Assembly: GCA_029861845.1 (NCBI GenBank)
Contig: JAOTYM010000037.1
Coordinates: 1-37,608, forward strand
Origin: Gammaproteobacteria bacterium
GTDB lineage: Bacteria > Pseudomonadota > Gammaproteobacteria > Acidiferrobacterales > SPGG2
Direction: 5' to 3'
DNA: 37,608 nucleotides
Positions 8,135 through 15,891 of the stretch are shown here, in pieces; within the stretch, counting starts at the first letter, position 1; every line of letters starts with the position of its first letter. Position numbers and translations under genes: made by a program. The notes beneath the pieces are model-generated. The model was given only the letters and a program-made list of their open reading frames with translations. It did no database searches and was not told the DNA's origin.

Positions 8135-8986
8135 ATGCCAAAACGCAACCGACTGCCCGTCTTTCTCATTGCCTTCGCAGTTGCATTGACCTCGTTTACT
8201 GTTCTCGCGGCGCCCAAGGCCAAGCTCTGGGAGCGTTGGACGGCGCATGATCCTACGGCCACCACCACGATCGACCACAGTCGGTGGCAACGCTTTCTCG
8301 AAGCATACGTGAGACACTATCCCGACGGCATCAATCGAGTCCGCTACGCAAGCGTGACCGATGCCGACAAAAGGGTGCTTGACGACTATACCGCCAATCT
8401 CGCGGCGATCCCGATTAGGGTGTACAACCGAGCGGAACAAAGGGCCTATTGGATCAACCTCTACAACGCGCTCACCGTAAAGGTCATACTCGAGCATTAC
8501 CCGGTAAAGAGCATTCGCGAAATCTCGGGATGGTTCACTATCGGGCCGTGGCGCGGACCGTGGAATAAGAAGCTCATTACCGTGGAGGGCAAGAAGCTTA
8601 GCCTGAACGACATCGAGCATCGAATCCTGCGGCCGATCTGGCGCGATCCACGCATCCACTATGCCGTCAACTGTGCCTCCATCGGCTGTCCTAACCTCAG
8701 AGACGAAGCGTTTACCGCGGTTAATGCCGAGGTGCTGCTTACGCGTGCAGCACGCGAGTACATCAACAACCCGCGTGGGGCTCAGATCAAGAACGGCCGG
8801 CTCATCGTCTCGAGCATCTACACCTGGTTCCAAGAGGACTTCGAGGACAGCGACGAGGGTGTTGTCCGTCACCTACAGCAATATGCGGGACCGCCACTCG
8901 GCTCGGCGCTGGCCCGGACAACACGAATCGCCGACGACCAATACGATTGGGCGCTCAACGACGTAATGTCAGCCCCCGAGCAGTAA
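8135..8986 (+). CDS. Exported DUF547 protein
   Basis: The 283-residue product has a signal peptide (about 1-26, ending VLA). A DUF547 domain covers most of the mature part, including the family hallmark NCASIGCPNLRDEAF with cysteines near residues 180 and 186. Conserved segments RAYWINLYNALTVKVIL and SSIYTWFQEDF also fit. DUF547 proteins are common in proteobacteria, are often exported, and have no established reaction. The Cys/His/Asp pattern has prompted suggestions of a papain-like fold, which I cannot confirm here. The gene starts 50 bases after the M16 peptidase on the same strand, so the two may be cotranscribed. Confidence 0.85.
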   Translation: MPKRNRLPVFLIAFAVALTSFTVLAAPKAKLWERWTAHDPTATTTIDHSRWQRFLEAYVRHYPDGINRVRYASVTDADKRVLDDYTANLAAIPIRVYNRAEQRAYWINLYNALTVKVILEHYPVKSIREISGWFTIGPWRGPWNKKLITVEGKKLSLNDIEHRILRPIWRDPRIHYAVNCASIGCPNLRDEAFTAVNAEVLLTRAAREYINNPRGAQIKNGRLIVSSIYTWFQEDFEDSDEGVVRHLQQYAGPPLGSALARTTRIADDQYDWALNDVMSAPEQ

Positions 8987-9115
8987 GGGAAGTAACACGG
9001 AGTGGAAGGTGGCTCATGACCCGCGAGGATGGATCATGGGCACCCCTAAACTGCAGACGTGTATCAAACATAAGAAACGCTCTTAATCTAGTTTGTGCTT
9101 GATTTGTCGTGTTCT

Positions 9116-9158
9116 TTGATACAAGTCAAATCCGTATCTTCCGCTGATATGCTATATT
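9116..9158 (+). promoter_or_regulatory. FNR-like box with downstream -10 element
   Basis: TTGAT ACAA GTCAA (9116-9129) matches the FNR/Anr consensus TTGAT-N4-ATCAA at 9 of 10 positions. A -10-like TATATT lies at 9153-9158. If it is used, transcription would start near 9165 and the box centre would sit about 42 bases upstream, the classic activating position for this family. No FNR-type regulator is in the window, so oxygen control is inference. Confidence 0.5.
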
Positions 9159-9164
9159 TTGAGG

Positions 9165-9551
9165 ATGATGGGTCGAATCACACAACGCGCGCTGTGGGCC
9201 CTCGTGGCAGTGTTGGTAATGTGGCCAGTGACACCGGTGTCCGCTCAGGATTCCTCCCTGATTGCGCTAGGACCAGGCTTACCGGAGCAGGAGTGGCTGC
9301 ACAGCATGTCATCGGATCACAAACCCTGTACCTTGCCAGATTGTGACTCGCAGTCTGATTGTCCGATGAATATATCAATGTCAAGTTGCAGCATGTCCGG
9401 GCTCTCATGCTCGATATGCGGCGCCAGTGTCCTGTTACGGATGGACGAGCTTTGGTTTCAGCGAAGCGCTACGATTTCCCGTCAGGACCCACGAAGACTA
9501 ACCTTCAAACATCGCTCTATCAGCATTTTCCATCCCCCACGGTTCTCCTGA
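9165..9551 (+). CDS. Small exported Cys/Met-rich protein
   Basis: The frame is open from TTG at 9159, but ATG at 9165 or 9168 is the more likely start. From 9165 the product is 128 residues. It has a signal peptide (RALWALVAVLVMWPVTPVSA) and then a central segment dense in Cys and Met: six cysteines (in HKPC, LPDC, SDC, SSC, LSC, SIC) plus a run MNISMSSCSMSG. The tail ends in a proline-containing motif (IFHPPRFS). The pattern is typical of small periplasmic proteins from copper/heavy-metal loci, but I do not recognise a defined family. The predicted transcription start falls almost on the start codon, so the message may be leaderless. The next gene is a DUF411 metal-linked lipoprotein, which supports a shared metal theme. 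Confidence 0.6.
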   Translation: MMGRITQRALWALVAVLVMWPVTPVSAQDSSLIALGPGLPEQEWLHSMSSDHKPCTLPDCDSQSDCPMNISMSSCSMSGLSCSICGASVLLRMDELWFQRSATISRQDPRRLTFKHRSISIFHPPRFS

Positions 9552-9628
9552 CGATTGTTTTTGGCAGCTTTTAGCCGATGGCTGAGCTGCCCTGCTGGCT
9601 TCTAAGTAAACGTTTAGGAGAATTACTC

Positions 9629-10075
9629 ATGAACAAGTTTAAATTCTTGCCTATTCTGGGGTTGGCGTTTTTGATTGCCGGCTGCGACACCAATGCGGCA
9701 CCGAAAGAGACAATCACACTCTATAAATCCTACACCTGTGGTTGTTGCAGTGGGTGGAAAGATCATATGGTGAGCAACGGCTACAAAGTCAACGTCGTGA
9801 ACATGGAAGACAAAGACATGGCGGCTATCAAGCGCAAATACAATATCTCCAGCTCCCTGAAGAGTTGCCACACCGCAATCATTGGCGACTACATCGTTGA
9901 AGGTCACATCCCGTCCAAGGTGGTGGACAAACTACTCACCGAAAAACCGGCGATCGACGGTATCGCCATGGCAGGTATGCCCTCGGGATCGCCCGGGATG
10001 CCCGGACGGAAGAATGAGACGTGGAGAATCTATTCCTTTAAAAACGGCAAGATATCCATATATGACAAGCTCTGA
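9629..10075 (+). CDS. DUF411 metal-linked lipoprotein
   Basis: Starting at ATG 9629 (ribosome binding site TAGGAG eight bases upstream; the frame is open from 9578) the product has 148 residues. It carries a lipobox IAGC at Cys19. The DUF411 domain begins ETITLYKSYTCGCCSGWKDHM with the CGCC cluster at 37-40, then SLKSCHTAIIGDYIVEGHIP, and ends GMPSGSPGMPG. DUF411 proteins are small periplasmic proteins often found in copper and other metal resistance clusters. The cysteines are thought to bind metal or do thiol chemistry, but no reaction is established. The gene follows the Cys/Met-rich exported gene by 77 bases, probably on the same transcript. Confidence 0.88.
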   Translation: MNKFKFLPILGLAFLIAGCDTNAAPKETITLYKSYTCGCCSGWKDHMVSNGYKVNVVNMEDKDMAAIKRKYNISSSLKSCHTAIIGDYIVEGHIPSKVVDKLLTEKPAIDGIAMAGMPSGSPGMPGRKNETWRIYSFKNGKISIYDKL

Positions 10076-10167
10076 GAGGCATCAATACTGTATACGTTCC
10101 TCGGCCGCGGGCTAAGGGGAATAGCTTTTCGTTGCGTAGGTGTAATTTTCAAAACAGACCACAGGGC

Positions 10168-10344
10168 TTAAAGAAGCGATTCACCTTCTATACTGGTGCC
10201 GTGGCGCTCAAGTATATGTTCATTGCCTTTTTCCATCAGCATCGGCGCGATGGTAATGCTGTAGTCTTTTTCGATGGAATTGAAGTAAGAGGGGTGCATG
10301 TCAGTGCCGCTGGGAATAACAAAATTCCAAGAGACATCCCCACT
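10168..10344 (-). pseudogene. Isolated 58-codon reverse-strand reading frame, likely gene remnant
   Basis: Reading the minus strand from 10344 to the TAA at 10168-10170 gives a stretch with natural protein character, containing WNFVIPSGTDMHPSYF, SITIAPMLMEKGNEHIL and ending GTSIEGESLL. It opens directly after an in-frame TAA (10345-10347) and has no plausible start codon or ribosome binding site at its head. It is therefore best read as the C-terminal end of a decayed gene. I do not recognise the family. The rest of the 386-bp gap between the DUF411 gene and the next membrane gene shows nothing else convincing. Confidence 0.45.
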
Positions 10345-10461
10345 TTATACTGTCCTGCGCTCGTAGCGTCAGCGGTACTGTTGTGTGGTGTAGTCTTGTA
10401 ACCGAGTCGTAGGCCGGAATTACATGGTTAATACTGGTTACATTCAATAGTGAGAAGCTCT

Positions 10462-10983
10462 ATGAAAATAGCGTCAACTTCTTTCATTGGACTGTTAGCG
10501 CTCAACCTACTTGCGTCGACACTGGGGTACGCGCATTGTCCTTTATGCACTGCAGGTGCGGGGGTCGTAGCTCTGGGCGCCGCCCAGCTGGGGGTGGGGT
10601 CCATGTCTGTGGGTATATTCTTGGGCGCGTTTGCGGTGGCGCTTGGATTGTGGGCCGCAAGATTCTTAAAAAAGCAATATGTACCAAGACAAAAAGTGGT
10701 ACTGGCGATCCTCTCGTTTGCTACCACCATCTTTCCATTGCAGGCCGTCCTTACCGATTACTCCTCCGTGTATCTGCCGTTTTGGGGAGAATTCGGCAAA
10801 ACCCTGCTGATAAACCTATTCGTAGTCGGTGGGATAATAGGTGGCGTATTAATGCTGTTGTCGCCTTACCTCAGTAGAAAACTGGCACTGGCGCGGGGCG
10901 GCGAGATGTATCCCTTTCAAGGCATGGTCATTACGCTCGTGTTACTCGTTTCTGCGGCAGTTGTTATCGAGCTTTCGGTATGA
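10462..10983 (+). CDS. Membrane protein with HCPLCTAGAG motif
   Basis: The 173-residue product (ATG 10462; a GTG at 10450 is an alternative) has an N-terminal hydrophobic segment ending just before a cysteine pair (HCPLCTAGAG, Cys26 and Cys29). Four further membrane segments follow (about 36-62, 74-96, 110-130, 150-172). A CxxC at the mouth of a membrane helix suggests thiol redox or metal binding at the periplasmic face. I know this type as a conserved but unnamed membrane protein usually paired with a second CxxC membrane protein, as here: the next gene overlaps it by four bases (ATGA). No reaction can be assigned. Confidence 0.7.
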   Translation: MKIASTSFIGLLALNLLASTLGYAHCPLCTAGAGVVALGAAQLGVGSMSVGIFLGAFAVALGLWAARFLKKQYVPRQKVVLAILSFATTIFPLQAVLTDYSSVYLPFWGEFGKTLLINLFVVGGIIGGVLMLLSPYLSRKLALARGGEMYPFQGMVITLVLLVSAAVVIELSV

Positions 10984-11420
10984 ACGACGTAGTCCTTGTT
11001 TTGCTTATGATTACTGGGCTTTTTGTTGTTTTTTTAATTACCAAAAGTTTCAGCAAATGGGAATTCTGTGCGCTATGCGCAAGCGTCAGTGTGACCTGGC
11101 TTGGTCTGCTCCTGCTGCATTGGCTTGGAGAATTCAACGAACCGTTGATCATTGCTGTTTTGATGGGGCAGAGTGTTGTCGGGCTGTATTATTTTCTAGA
11201 GAAACGAACCAGTGAAGCATTACACGTATTTCGTTTGCCGCTCCTACTCACACTTACCCTGGTAGCCCTATTTGCCATCGGCGCTCCTGTTTCCCTCCCA
11301 TCGAGCTTGGGCTTGCTCGCTATATTGTGGATCGTGCTGTCGCTCTTGTATTTTTATAGACGAAGCCCAAAAACAAAGATTGTGGTCGATCGTATCATCG
11401 CGTGTTGCAAGGATTGGTGA
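10980..11420 (+). CDS. Membrane protein with CALC motif, partner of upstream gene
   Basis: The 146-residue product has about five membrane segments. The motif WEFCALCASVSVTW (Cys30, Cys33) lies between the first and second segments. The ATG overlaps the stop of the upstream CPLC membrane gene by four bases, so translation is likely coupled and the two products probably form one complex. Both members place a CxxC next to a membrane helix, which suggests electron transfer through dithiols or joint metal binding. That is inference from layout. The last residues (RIIACCKDW) contain an extra CC pair in a basic cytoplasmic-looking tail. Confidence 0.7.
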   Translation: MNDVVLVLLMITGLFVVFLITKSFSKWEFCALCASVSVTWLGLLLLHWLGEFNEPLIIAVLMGQSVVGLYYFLEKRTSEALHVFRLPLLLTLTLVALFAIGAPVSLPSSLGLLAILWIVLSLLYFYRRSPKTKIVVDRIIACCKDW

Positions 11421-11532
11421 CCATTGCGCGTAAATTTGACCATAAGAACCAATCTTAATAAGTCTTGTACTACGCTGTTGGCCCGTAGTATCCAAATATT
11501 GGATTGGCGATTCCAGATTGCCGTAATTCCTT

Positions 11533-11681
11533 AGCGCCTGATCTCCCGCTCTATCGGATATCAACCCAGGAGTGAATTCGCGACGAAAGCGCAGGCGAAG
11601 AAATATATCGCAATCCGTAGTTTAGATTCCTTCAAAGAGGGTAAGGAATACTTTCCGAGGTACGACGAGACGCCTTAACGT
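11533..11681 (+). repeat. Displaced second copy of the M16 peptidase 3' end
   Basis: These 149 bases match 7939-8087 in the same orientation. By my count there are 14 mismatches in the 48 codons including the stop, about 90% identity. The reading frame is intact: 40 of 47 residues are identical, from RLxSRSIGYQ through KAQAKKYIAIRSLDSFKEGK to FPR, and it ends in TAA. Flanking bases on both sides do not match, so the breakpoints are sharp. There is no start codon, so it is not a functional gene. The unmatched 112 bases before it (from 11421) hold nothing I can support. Confidence 0.9.
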
Positions 11682-11865
11682 AACGGTGACATCGATCCAA
11701 AGAGGTGGGCAACACGACGAAACCGACCTCCATTCGATAGGGTAGATGCCAGCGCTTTGGCCAAAGCAGTGCCATAAACAACGCGGCCAGCCCGCCCACA
11801 CCAAGGGCGATGGTTATGGCCAACATCGTCGCCTGATCACCCATCAAACCCAGTGCTTCTTGCAT
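11632..11865 (-). pseudogene. Probably truncated small membrane protein gene
   Basis: The 77-codon minus-strand frame begins with a plausible ATG and a good N-terminal membrane segment (ATMLAITIALGVGGLAALFMALLWP) followed by a basic loop. From about residue 62 it runs antisense through the displaced M16 tail, so its last residues are not native. The simplest reading is a membrane protein gene cut by the rearrangement that brought the M16 fragment here. It could also simply be a short real gene that now ends in foreign sequence. No family is recognised. Confidence 0.4.
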
Positions 11866-11891
11866 ACCTATACGCCTCAGGAGTTTGCTTT

Positions 11892-11990
11892 ATGGTTAAT
11901 GCGAGTTGGGTACCGTGGGCCGTACGGCACTTCTTTGCGGTGCATCAAGATAGAGTCAAATGGGGTCATCGGGCCATACCTATTAGCTAA
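11892..11990 (+). CDS. Possible 32-residue leader ORF before the YHS gene
   Basis: This ATG has the best ribosome binding site in the area (CAGGAG, eight bases upstream). The frame (beginning MVNASWVPWAVRHFF) ends at TAA four bases before the ATG at 11995 of the YHS protein, which has no ribosome binding site of its own. It could be a leader peptide coupled to the YHS gene, or the head of a frameshifted longer gene. No family is recognised. Confidence 0.3.
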   Translation: MVNASWVPWAVRHFFAVHQDRVKWGHRAIPIS

Positions 11991-11994
11991 TACG

Positions 11995-12270
11995 ATGCAG
12001 TATCATAGATACCGTAAGTCGGCGCAACATTCATGGTCGCGGGGTCCTGTGTGCGGCATGCGCGTGGGTGAATGGACGGCAACAATCTTTAACGAGTACC
12101 AAGGACAGCGTTACGCCTTTTGCTCGCAACGGTGTTTAGAGCGCTTCAAGGAGGATCCACAAAGCTATGTCAACCGTAAAAGAGGTGTCATGCGTGTAAC
12201 TTCACCCGCGAAAACGAACAACGACTCTGGTCCTAGGCAAAATATGCCCCCGCCGTACCAACAAGGATAG
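11995..12270 (+). CDS. YHS-domain protein
   Basis: From ATG 11995 the product is 91 residues; an upstream in-frame ATG at 11899 would give 123. The YHS domain covers about 17-62: PVCGMRVGEW, then YAFCSQRCLERFKEDPQSYV, with Cys20, Cys43 and Cys47 in the usual metal-binding positions. YHS domains occur in copper-transport ATPases, heavy-metal proteins and toluene monooxygenase subunits. They bind metal ions through these cysteines. A free-standing YHS protein next to a CopD-like membrane protein and DUF411 suggests metal handling in the cytoplasm. The 3' end overlaps the convergent CopD-like gene by 38 bases. Confidence 0.75.
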   Translation: MQYHRYRKSAQHSWSRGPVCGMRVGEWTATIFNEYQGQRYAFCSQRCLERFKEDPQSYVNRKRGVMRVTSPAKTNNDSGPRQNMPPPYQQG

Positions 12271-12688
12271 TAATCAATCCCAGGATTAGATTGATCGCGA
12301 TGAGAATACGTATCTGGTTGAGCGCGTTGGCGGCGGTTTCAAAGTCTGCCGCCGCCAGGGCGCGATTCAAACGCCGATAGGGTGCAAAGAACACGTGCAG
12401 GAAGATCAGCATCATAAGAATCCCAATCGCTTGCATGATGTGTATATAGAGACCGACATTGGCGAAACCATTGAAGGCGAAAAGAATCATCCAGTAACCG
12501 CTCAGTAGCAGCAACACCACCGCGACCCAAACCCAAGGGAAGAAACGAGCGAAAGTGCGCGACCAAAGCGACAATCGCTGAGGCGGCGCAAGATCCAGCG
12601 CCGCCGGCCTAAGCACCATATAGGCAAAAAACATACCCCCGACCCAAATAACCGCGGCCAAGATATGTATAGTAATAGCGATCGGCAT
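12233..12688 (-). CDS. CopD-like integral membrane protein
   Basis: The 151-residue product has four membrane segments. It begins with the CopD-family pattern IHILAAVIWVGGMFFAYMVLRPAAL, with a conserved His near the N-terminus and the WVGG turn. It continues with a histidine-containing helix (YIHIMQAIGILMMLIFLHVFF) and a final helix (LIAINLILGLITILVGTAGAYF). CopD proteins are linked to copper uptake across the inner membrane, while shorter relatives like this one are of unknown function and may bind heme or metal. The neighbouring YHS gene supports a metal link. A modest ribosome binding site (AAGGTG) precedes the ATG. Confidence 0.75.
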   Translation of the reverse strand: MPIAITIHILAAVIWVGGMFFAYMVLRPAALDLAPPQRLSLWSRTFARFFPWVWVAVVLLLLSGYWMILFAFNGFANVGLYIHIMQAIGILMMLIFLHVFFAPYRRLNRALAAADFETAANALNQIRILIAINLILGLITILVGTAGAYFA

Positions 12689-12836
12689 AGTGGCACCTTA
12701 TTGTTGGCCGGCAGTATAGGGGAGCCGATCACAGGCGTCGAGCAATAGCCGTGCTAGGTTAAAGAGCGAGAAGCTGAAAACTTGTTTGCAATCGGGTAAA
12801 GTGCGCGCGTCGGTGTCGCCGATCAAAGGACAACCC

Positions 12837-13511
12837 ATGCGGGACTACAAGATTGCCCCATCCATTCTGTCCGCCGACTTCGCGCGGTTGGGCGAAGAAG
12901 TGGACAACGTACTGGCCGCGGGCGCGGATATCGTTCACTTCGACGTCATGGACAATCACTATGTGCCGAACCTGACGATCGGGCCGGTGGTGTGCGCCGC
13001 CCTGCGCAAGCATGGTGTCACCGCCGATATCGATGTTCATCTCATGGTCAAGCCGATTGATAGTATCATTCCCGATTTCGCCAAGGCCGGTGCCTCCTAC
13101 ATCACCTTTCATCCCGAGGCGAGCGAACATATCGATCGCTCCTTGCAGCTGATTCGCGACCAGGGCTGCAAATCGGGGTTAGTCTTTAATCCCGCCACGC
13201 CCCTAGACCATCTTCACTATGTGCTAGATAAGGTGGACATGGTGTTGCTGATGTCGGTCAATCCTGGTTTTGGCGGTCAGAAATTTATAACCGGTGTGTT
13301 GGCTAAACTGCACGAAGCCCGCGAGATCATCGACGAGAGTGGTCTACCTATACGTTTGGAAATCGACGGTGGTGTGAAAGTCGACAATATCCGCGAGATA
13401 GCCGAGGCTGGTGCCGACACGTTTGTCGCCGGTTCGGCGATTTTTGGCACCAATGATTACAAGGCAACGGTTGCAGCCATGCGAGATGAGCTCGCCAAGG
13501 TGGGTAAATAG
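12837..13511 (+). CDS. rpe: Ribulose-phosphate 3-epimerase
   Basis: Starting at ATG 12837 (ribosome binding site AAAGGA upstream; the frame is open from 12786) the 224-residue product has the full signature of the family. It reads [15 protein letters not shown] at the N-terminus, then [12 protein letters not shown] with metal-binding His and Asp residues. [20 protein letters not shown] and LEIDGGVK (with the second catalytic Asp) follow. The enzyme interconverts D-ribulose 5-phosphate and D-xylulose 5-phosphate in the pentose phosphate pathway or Calvin cycle, as a cytoplasmic TIM barrel. The phosphoglycolate phosphatase gene follows 25 bases later, a gene order common in proteobacteria that lead into trpE. 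Confidence 0.97.
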   Translation: MRDYKIAPSILSADFARLGEEVDNVLAAGADIVHFDVMDNHYVPNLTIGPVVCAALRKHGVTADIDVHLMVKPIDSIIPDFAKAGASYITFHPEASEHIDRSLQLIRDQGCKSGLVFNPATPLDHLHYVLDKVDMVLLMSVNPGFGGQKFITGVLAKLHEAREIIDESGLPIRLEIDGGVKVDNIREIAEAGADTFVAGSAIFGTNDYKATVAAMRDELAKVGK

Positions 13512-13536
13512 TCGGACAAAACCGGTGGTGTGAGCA

Positions 13537-14241
13537 GTGCCTGAGTTGAGTCAACGATTCGAATGCCCTCTGTCCGTGAAGCTTGTCATCATGGATTTGG
13601 ATGGGACCTTGGTTGATACCGCACCGGATATCGCCGCTAGCATAAATAGTATGCTCGCGGATCTCGGGTTACCTACCTATGATCGTGCTACCATTGTCGA
13701 TTGGGTCGGTAGTGGCGTCAGCCGTCTGATTAAGCGGGCACTCACGGGGCAGGTGGATGGGGAACCGGACCCAACCCTCTACCAACGGGCGGACCCACTG
13801 TTCCGGCGGTACTATGGGGCACGGGTGTCGCAGGAGAGCACGCTGTATCCAGGCGTAGCCGCAACCCTGGAGGCCCTGCGCATTGCCGGATTCGGACTAG
13901 CGTGTATCACCAATAAACCCGAAGCGTTTACGGTGCCGCTACTCAAAAATCTAGGTATCCACGACTATTTCGGGCTGTTGCTAAGTGGTGACGTGTTACC
14001 ACGGAATAAGCCCGACCCGCTGCCGTTGCTACACGCGTGTGAGTACTTTGGCATTAGTGCGAACTACAGCGTAATGGTAGGGGATTCCATGAATGACGCC
14101 CTGGCGGCGCGGGCGGCCGGGATGCCTGTAATTTGGGTAACATACGGTTATAATCGAGGCGTCGATGTACGCGAGCTGGCTCCCGCCGCGGTTATTAACG
14201 AGCTTAGCGAGCTTCCAAACTACATCCGCTTGTATCAGTAA
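13537..14241 (+). CDS. gph: Phosphoglycolate phosphatase (HAD family)
   Basis: The 234-residue product starts with GTG. HAD motif I is MDLDGTLVDTAPDI with the nucleophile Asp20 and Asp22. Motif II is in ACITNKP, the conserved Lys is in RNKPDPLPLLHA, and motif III/IV is MVGDSMNDALAARAAG. The region SRLIKRALTG in the cap domain fits Gph. The enzyme removes phosphate from 2-phosphoglycolate formed by RuBisCO oxygenation or DNA repair. The context (after rpe, before trpE) agrees with the usual gamma- and betaproteobacterial order. Related HAD phosphatases cannot be fully excluded by sequence alone, but the neighbourhood makes this call strong. Confidence 0.93.
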   Translation: MPELSQRFECPLSVKLVIMDLDGTLVDTAPDIAASINSMLADLGLPTYDRATIVDWVGSGVSRLIKRALTGQVDGEPDPTLYQRADPLFRRYYGARVSQESTLYPGVAATLEALRIAGFGLACITNKPEAFTVPLLKNLGIHDYFGLLLSGDVLPRNKPDPLPLLHACEYFGISANYSVMVGDSMNDALAARAAGMPVIWVTYGYNRGVDVRELAPAAVINELSELPNYIRLYQ

Positions 14242-14358
14242 ACATTGTGTACACTGCTGGAACACGTAACGTGAATAAGAACGATACACATTGGCGATGG
14301 TGGCGATGACCGTCCTTTTTGTGCGTCTTTCCCGTTTTACGTCGTCCAGTGGTGATAC

Positions 14359-15855
14359 ATGTCATTAACAGAATCAGAATTCAATCGTTACGCAGCACAA
14401 GGATTTAACCGTATCCCCTTGATGCGGGAGGTCCTGGCGGATCTCGATACCCCGCTCAGTACTTATTTAAAGCTCGCTAGCGGCCGCTACTCCTATCTTT
14501 TCGAATCCGTCCAAGGCGGCGAAAAATGGGGCCGCTATTCAATCATTGGTCTCCCTTGTCGTACCGTATTGCGCGCTAACGGAAAACATATCTCCATTGA
14601 ACGCGATGGCGACATCGTAGAGCGCAACGTGGCCGAGGATCCCTTGGAGCGCGTGCGCCAATTTAAGGCTCGCTACCACATGCCTGAGATTCAAGGATTG
14701 CCACGATTCACCGGCGGCCTGGTGGGCTATTTTGGTTACGAAACCGTGAAATTCATCGAGCCAAGACTGAACACGCCCGACAAACCCGATGCCATCGGCG
14801 CCCCCGATATTCTGTTGTTAGTCTCGGATGAGGTTGTGGTATTCGACAATCTTGCTGGGAAGTTGTACGTGGTGATACACGTCAACCCTGAGATCGATGA
14901 TGCCTATGCCAAGGCATGCCAGCGGCTTGATGAATTGGTGGCCCGGTTGCGTGGCGGCGTTCCCACTGTCTCATCATCGACGATGCCCATCCAGATCTCA
15001 GAATCCGATTTTGTTTCGGGATTTACCCGCGGGCCGTTCGAGGCGGCGGTAGAGCGATCGCGGGAATACATTCGTGCTGGCGACATCATGCAGGTGGTAT
15101 TGGCCCAGCGACTCTCGGTACCGTTCGATAATGCGCCGATCGATCTCTACCGTGCATTGCGTACTTTAAATCCTTCGCCCTATATGTATTTCCTGGACTT
15201 GGAAGACTTTCAAATCGTTGGCTCTTCACCAGAGATCCTGGTGCGGTTGGAAGGAGACCTTGTAACGCTGCGTCCCATCGCCGGTACCCGACGGCGGGGC
15301 AGGGATGAAATCGATGATCAGCGCCTGGAGAACGAGCTGTTGGCTGACCCTAAGGAGCGGGCGGAACACCTTATGTTGATGGATTTGGGTCGCAACGATG
15401 TCGGACGTGTTGCCAAGATCGGTAGCGTCAACGTTACCGAGCAAATGGTGATAGAACGCTATTCACATGTAATGCACATCGTCTCCAATGTAGAAGGCAA
15501 ATTGGCCGACGGTATGGATGCCGTCGACGTTTTGCGGGCGACGTTTCCCGCCGGCACGGTGAGCGGTGCCCCCAAGGTGCGGGCCATGGAGATTATCGAC
15601 GAACTTGAGCCGGTAAAGCGTGGCGTCTACTCGGGTGCGGTGGGCTACATATCGTGGTCGGGCAACATGGATACTGCCATCGCCATTCGTACCGCCGTCA
15701 TCAGCGACAACAAATTGTACATTCAGGCTGGCGCCGGCATTGTTGCCGACTCGGTACCCGCTTATGAGTGGAACGAGACCATGAATAAGGCACGCGCAAT
15801 ATTCCGGGCCGCATCTTTGGTGGCGGCAGGATTGAATGAAGGTGACGCAAATTAG
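14359..15855 (+). CDS. trpE: Anthranilate synthase component I
   Basis: The 498-residue product has the chorismate-binding fold with all hallmark motifs: [32 protein letters not shown], and [22 protein letters not shown]. The N-terminal allosteric region has [19 protein letters not shown] in place of the LLES motif. [11 protein letters not shown] is intact, so feedback inhibition by tryptophan is expected. The enzyme makes anthranilate from chorismate with ammonia supplied by TrpG, whose gene follows after 36 bases. A 117-bp gap separates it from gph. I see no leader peptide with tandem Trp codons in that gap, so attenuation is not evident. Confidence 0.97.
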   Translation: MSLTESEFNRYAAQGFNRIPLMREVLADLDTPLSTYLKLASGRYSYLFESVQGGEKWGRYSIIGLPCRTVLRANGKHISIERDGDIVERNVAEDPLERVRQFKARYHMPEIQGLPRFTGGLVGYFGYETVKFIEPRLNTPDKPDAIGAPDILLLVSDEVVVFDNLAGKLYVVIHVNPEIDDAYAKACQRLDELVARLRGGVPTVSSSTMPIQISESDFVSGFTRGPFEAAVERSREYIRAGDIMQVVLAQRLSVPFDNAPIDLYRALRTLNPSPYMYFLDLEDFQIVGSSPEILVRLEGDLVTLRPIAGTRRRGRDEIDDQRLENELLADPKERAEHLMLMDLGRNDVGRVAKIGSVNVTEQMVIERYSHVMHIVSNVEGKLADGMDAVDVLRATFPAGTVSGAPKVRAMEIIDELEPVKRGVYSGAVGYISWSGNMDTAIAIRTAVISDNKLYIQAGAGIVADSVPAYEWNETMNKARAIFRAASLVAAGLNEGDAN

Positions 15856-15891
15856 TGGATGACGCGGGTTGAACATCGAGAAAATGCAAGC

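Noticed and set aside
8117..8872. 251-codon minus-strand frame opposite DUF547
   Set aside because: It is antisense to a gene with a clear signal peptide and family motif, and has no supporting motif of its own.
13556..13570. GATTCGAATGC resembling a tRNA T-loop
   Set aside because: It lies inside the start of gph and no acceptor stem or anticodon arm can be drawn around it.
14242..14358. Possible trp attenuator before trpE
   Set aside because: No leader peptide with tandem Trp codons and no terminator/antiterminator pair could be seen in the 117 bases.
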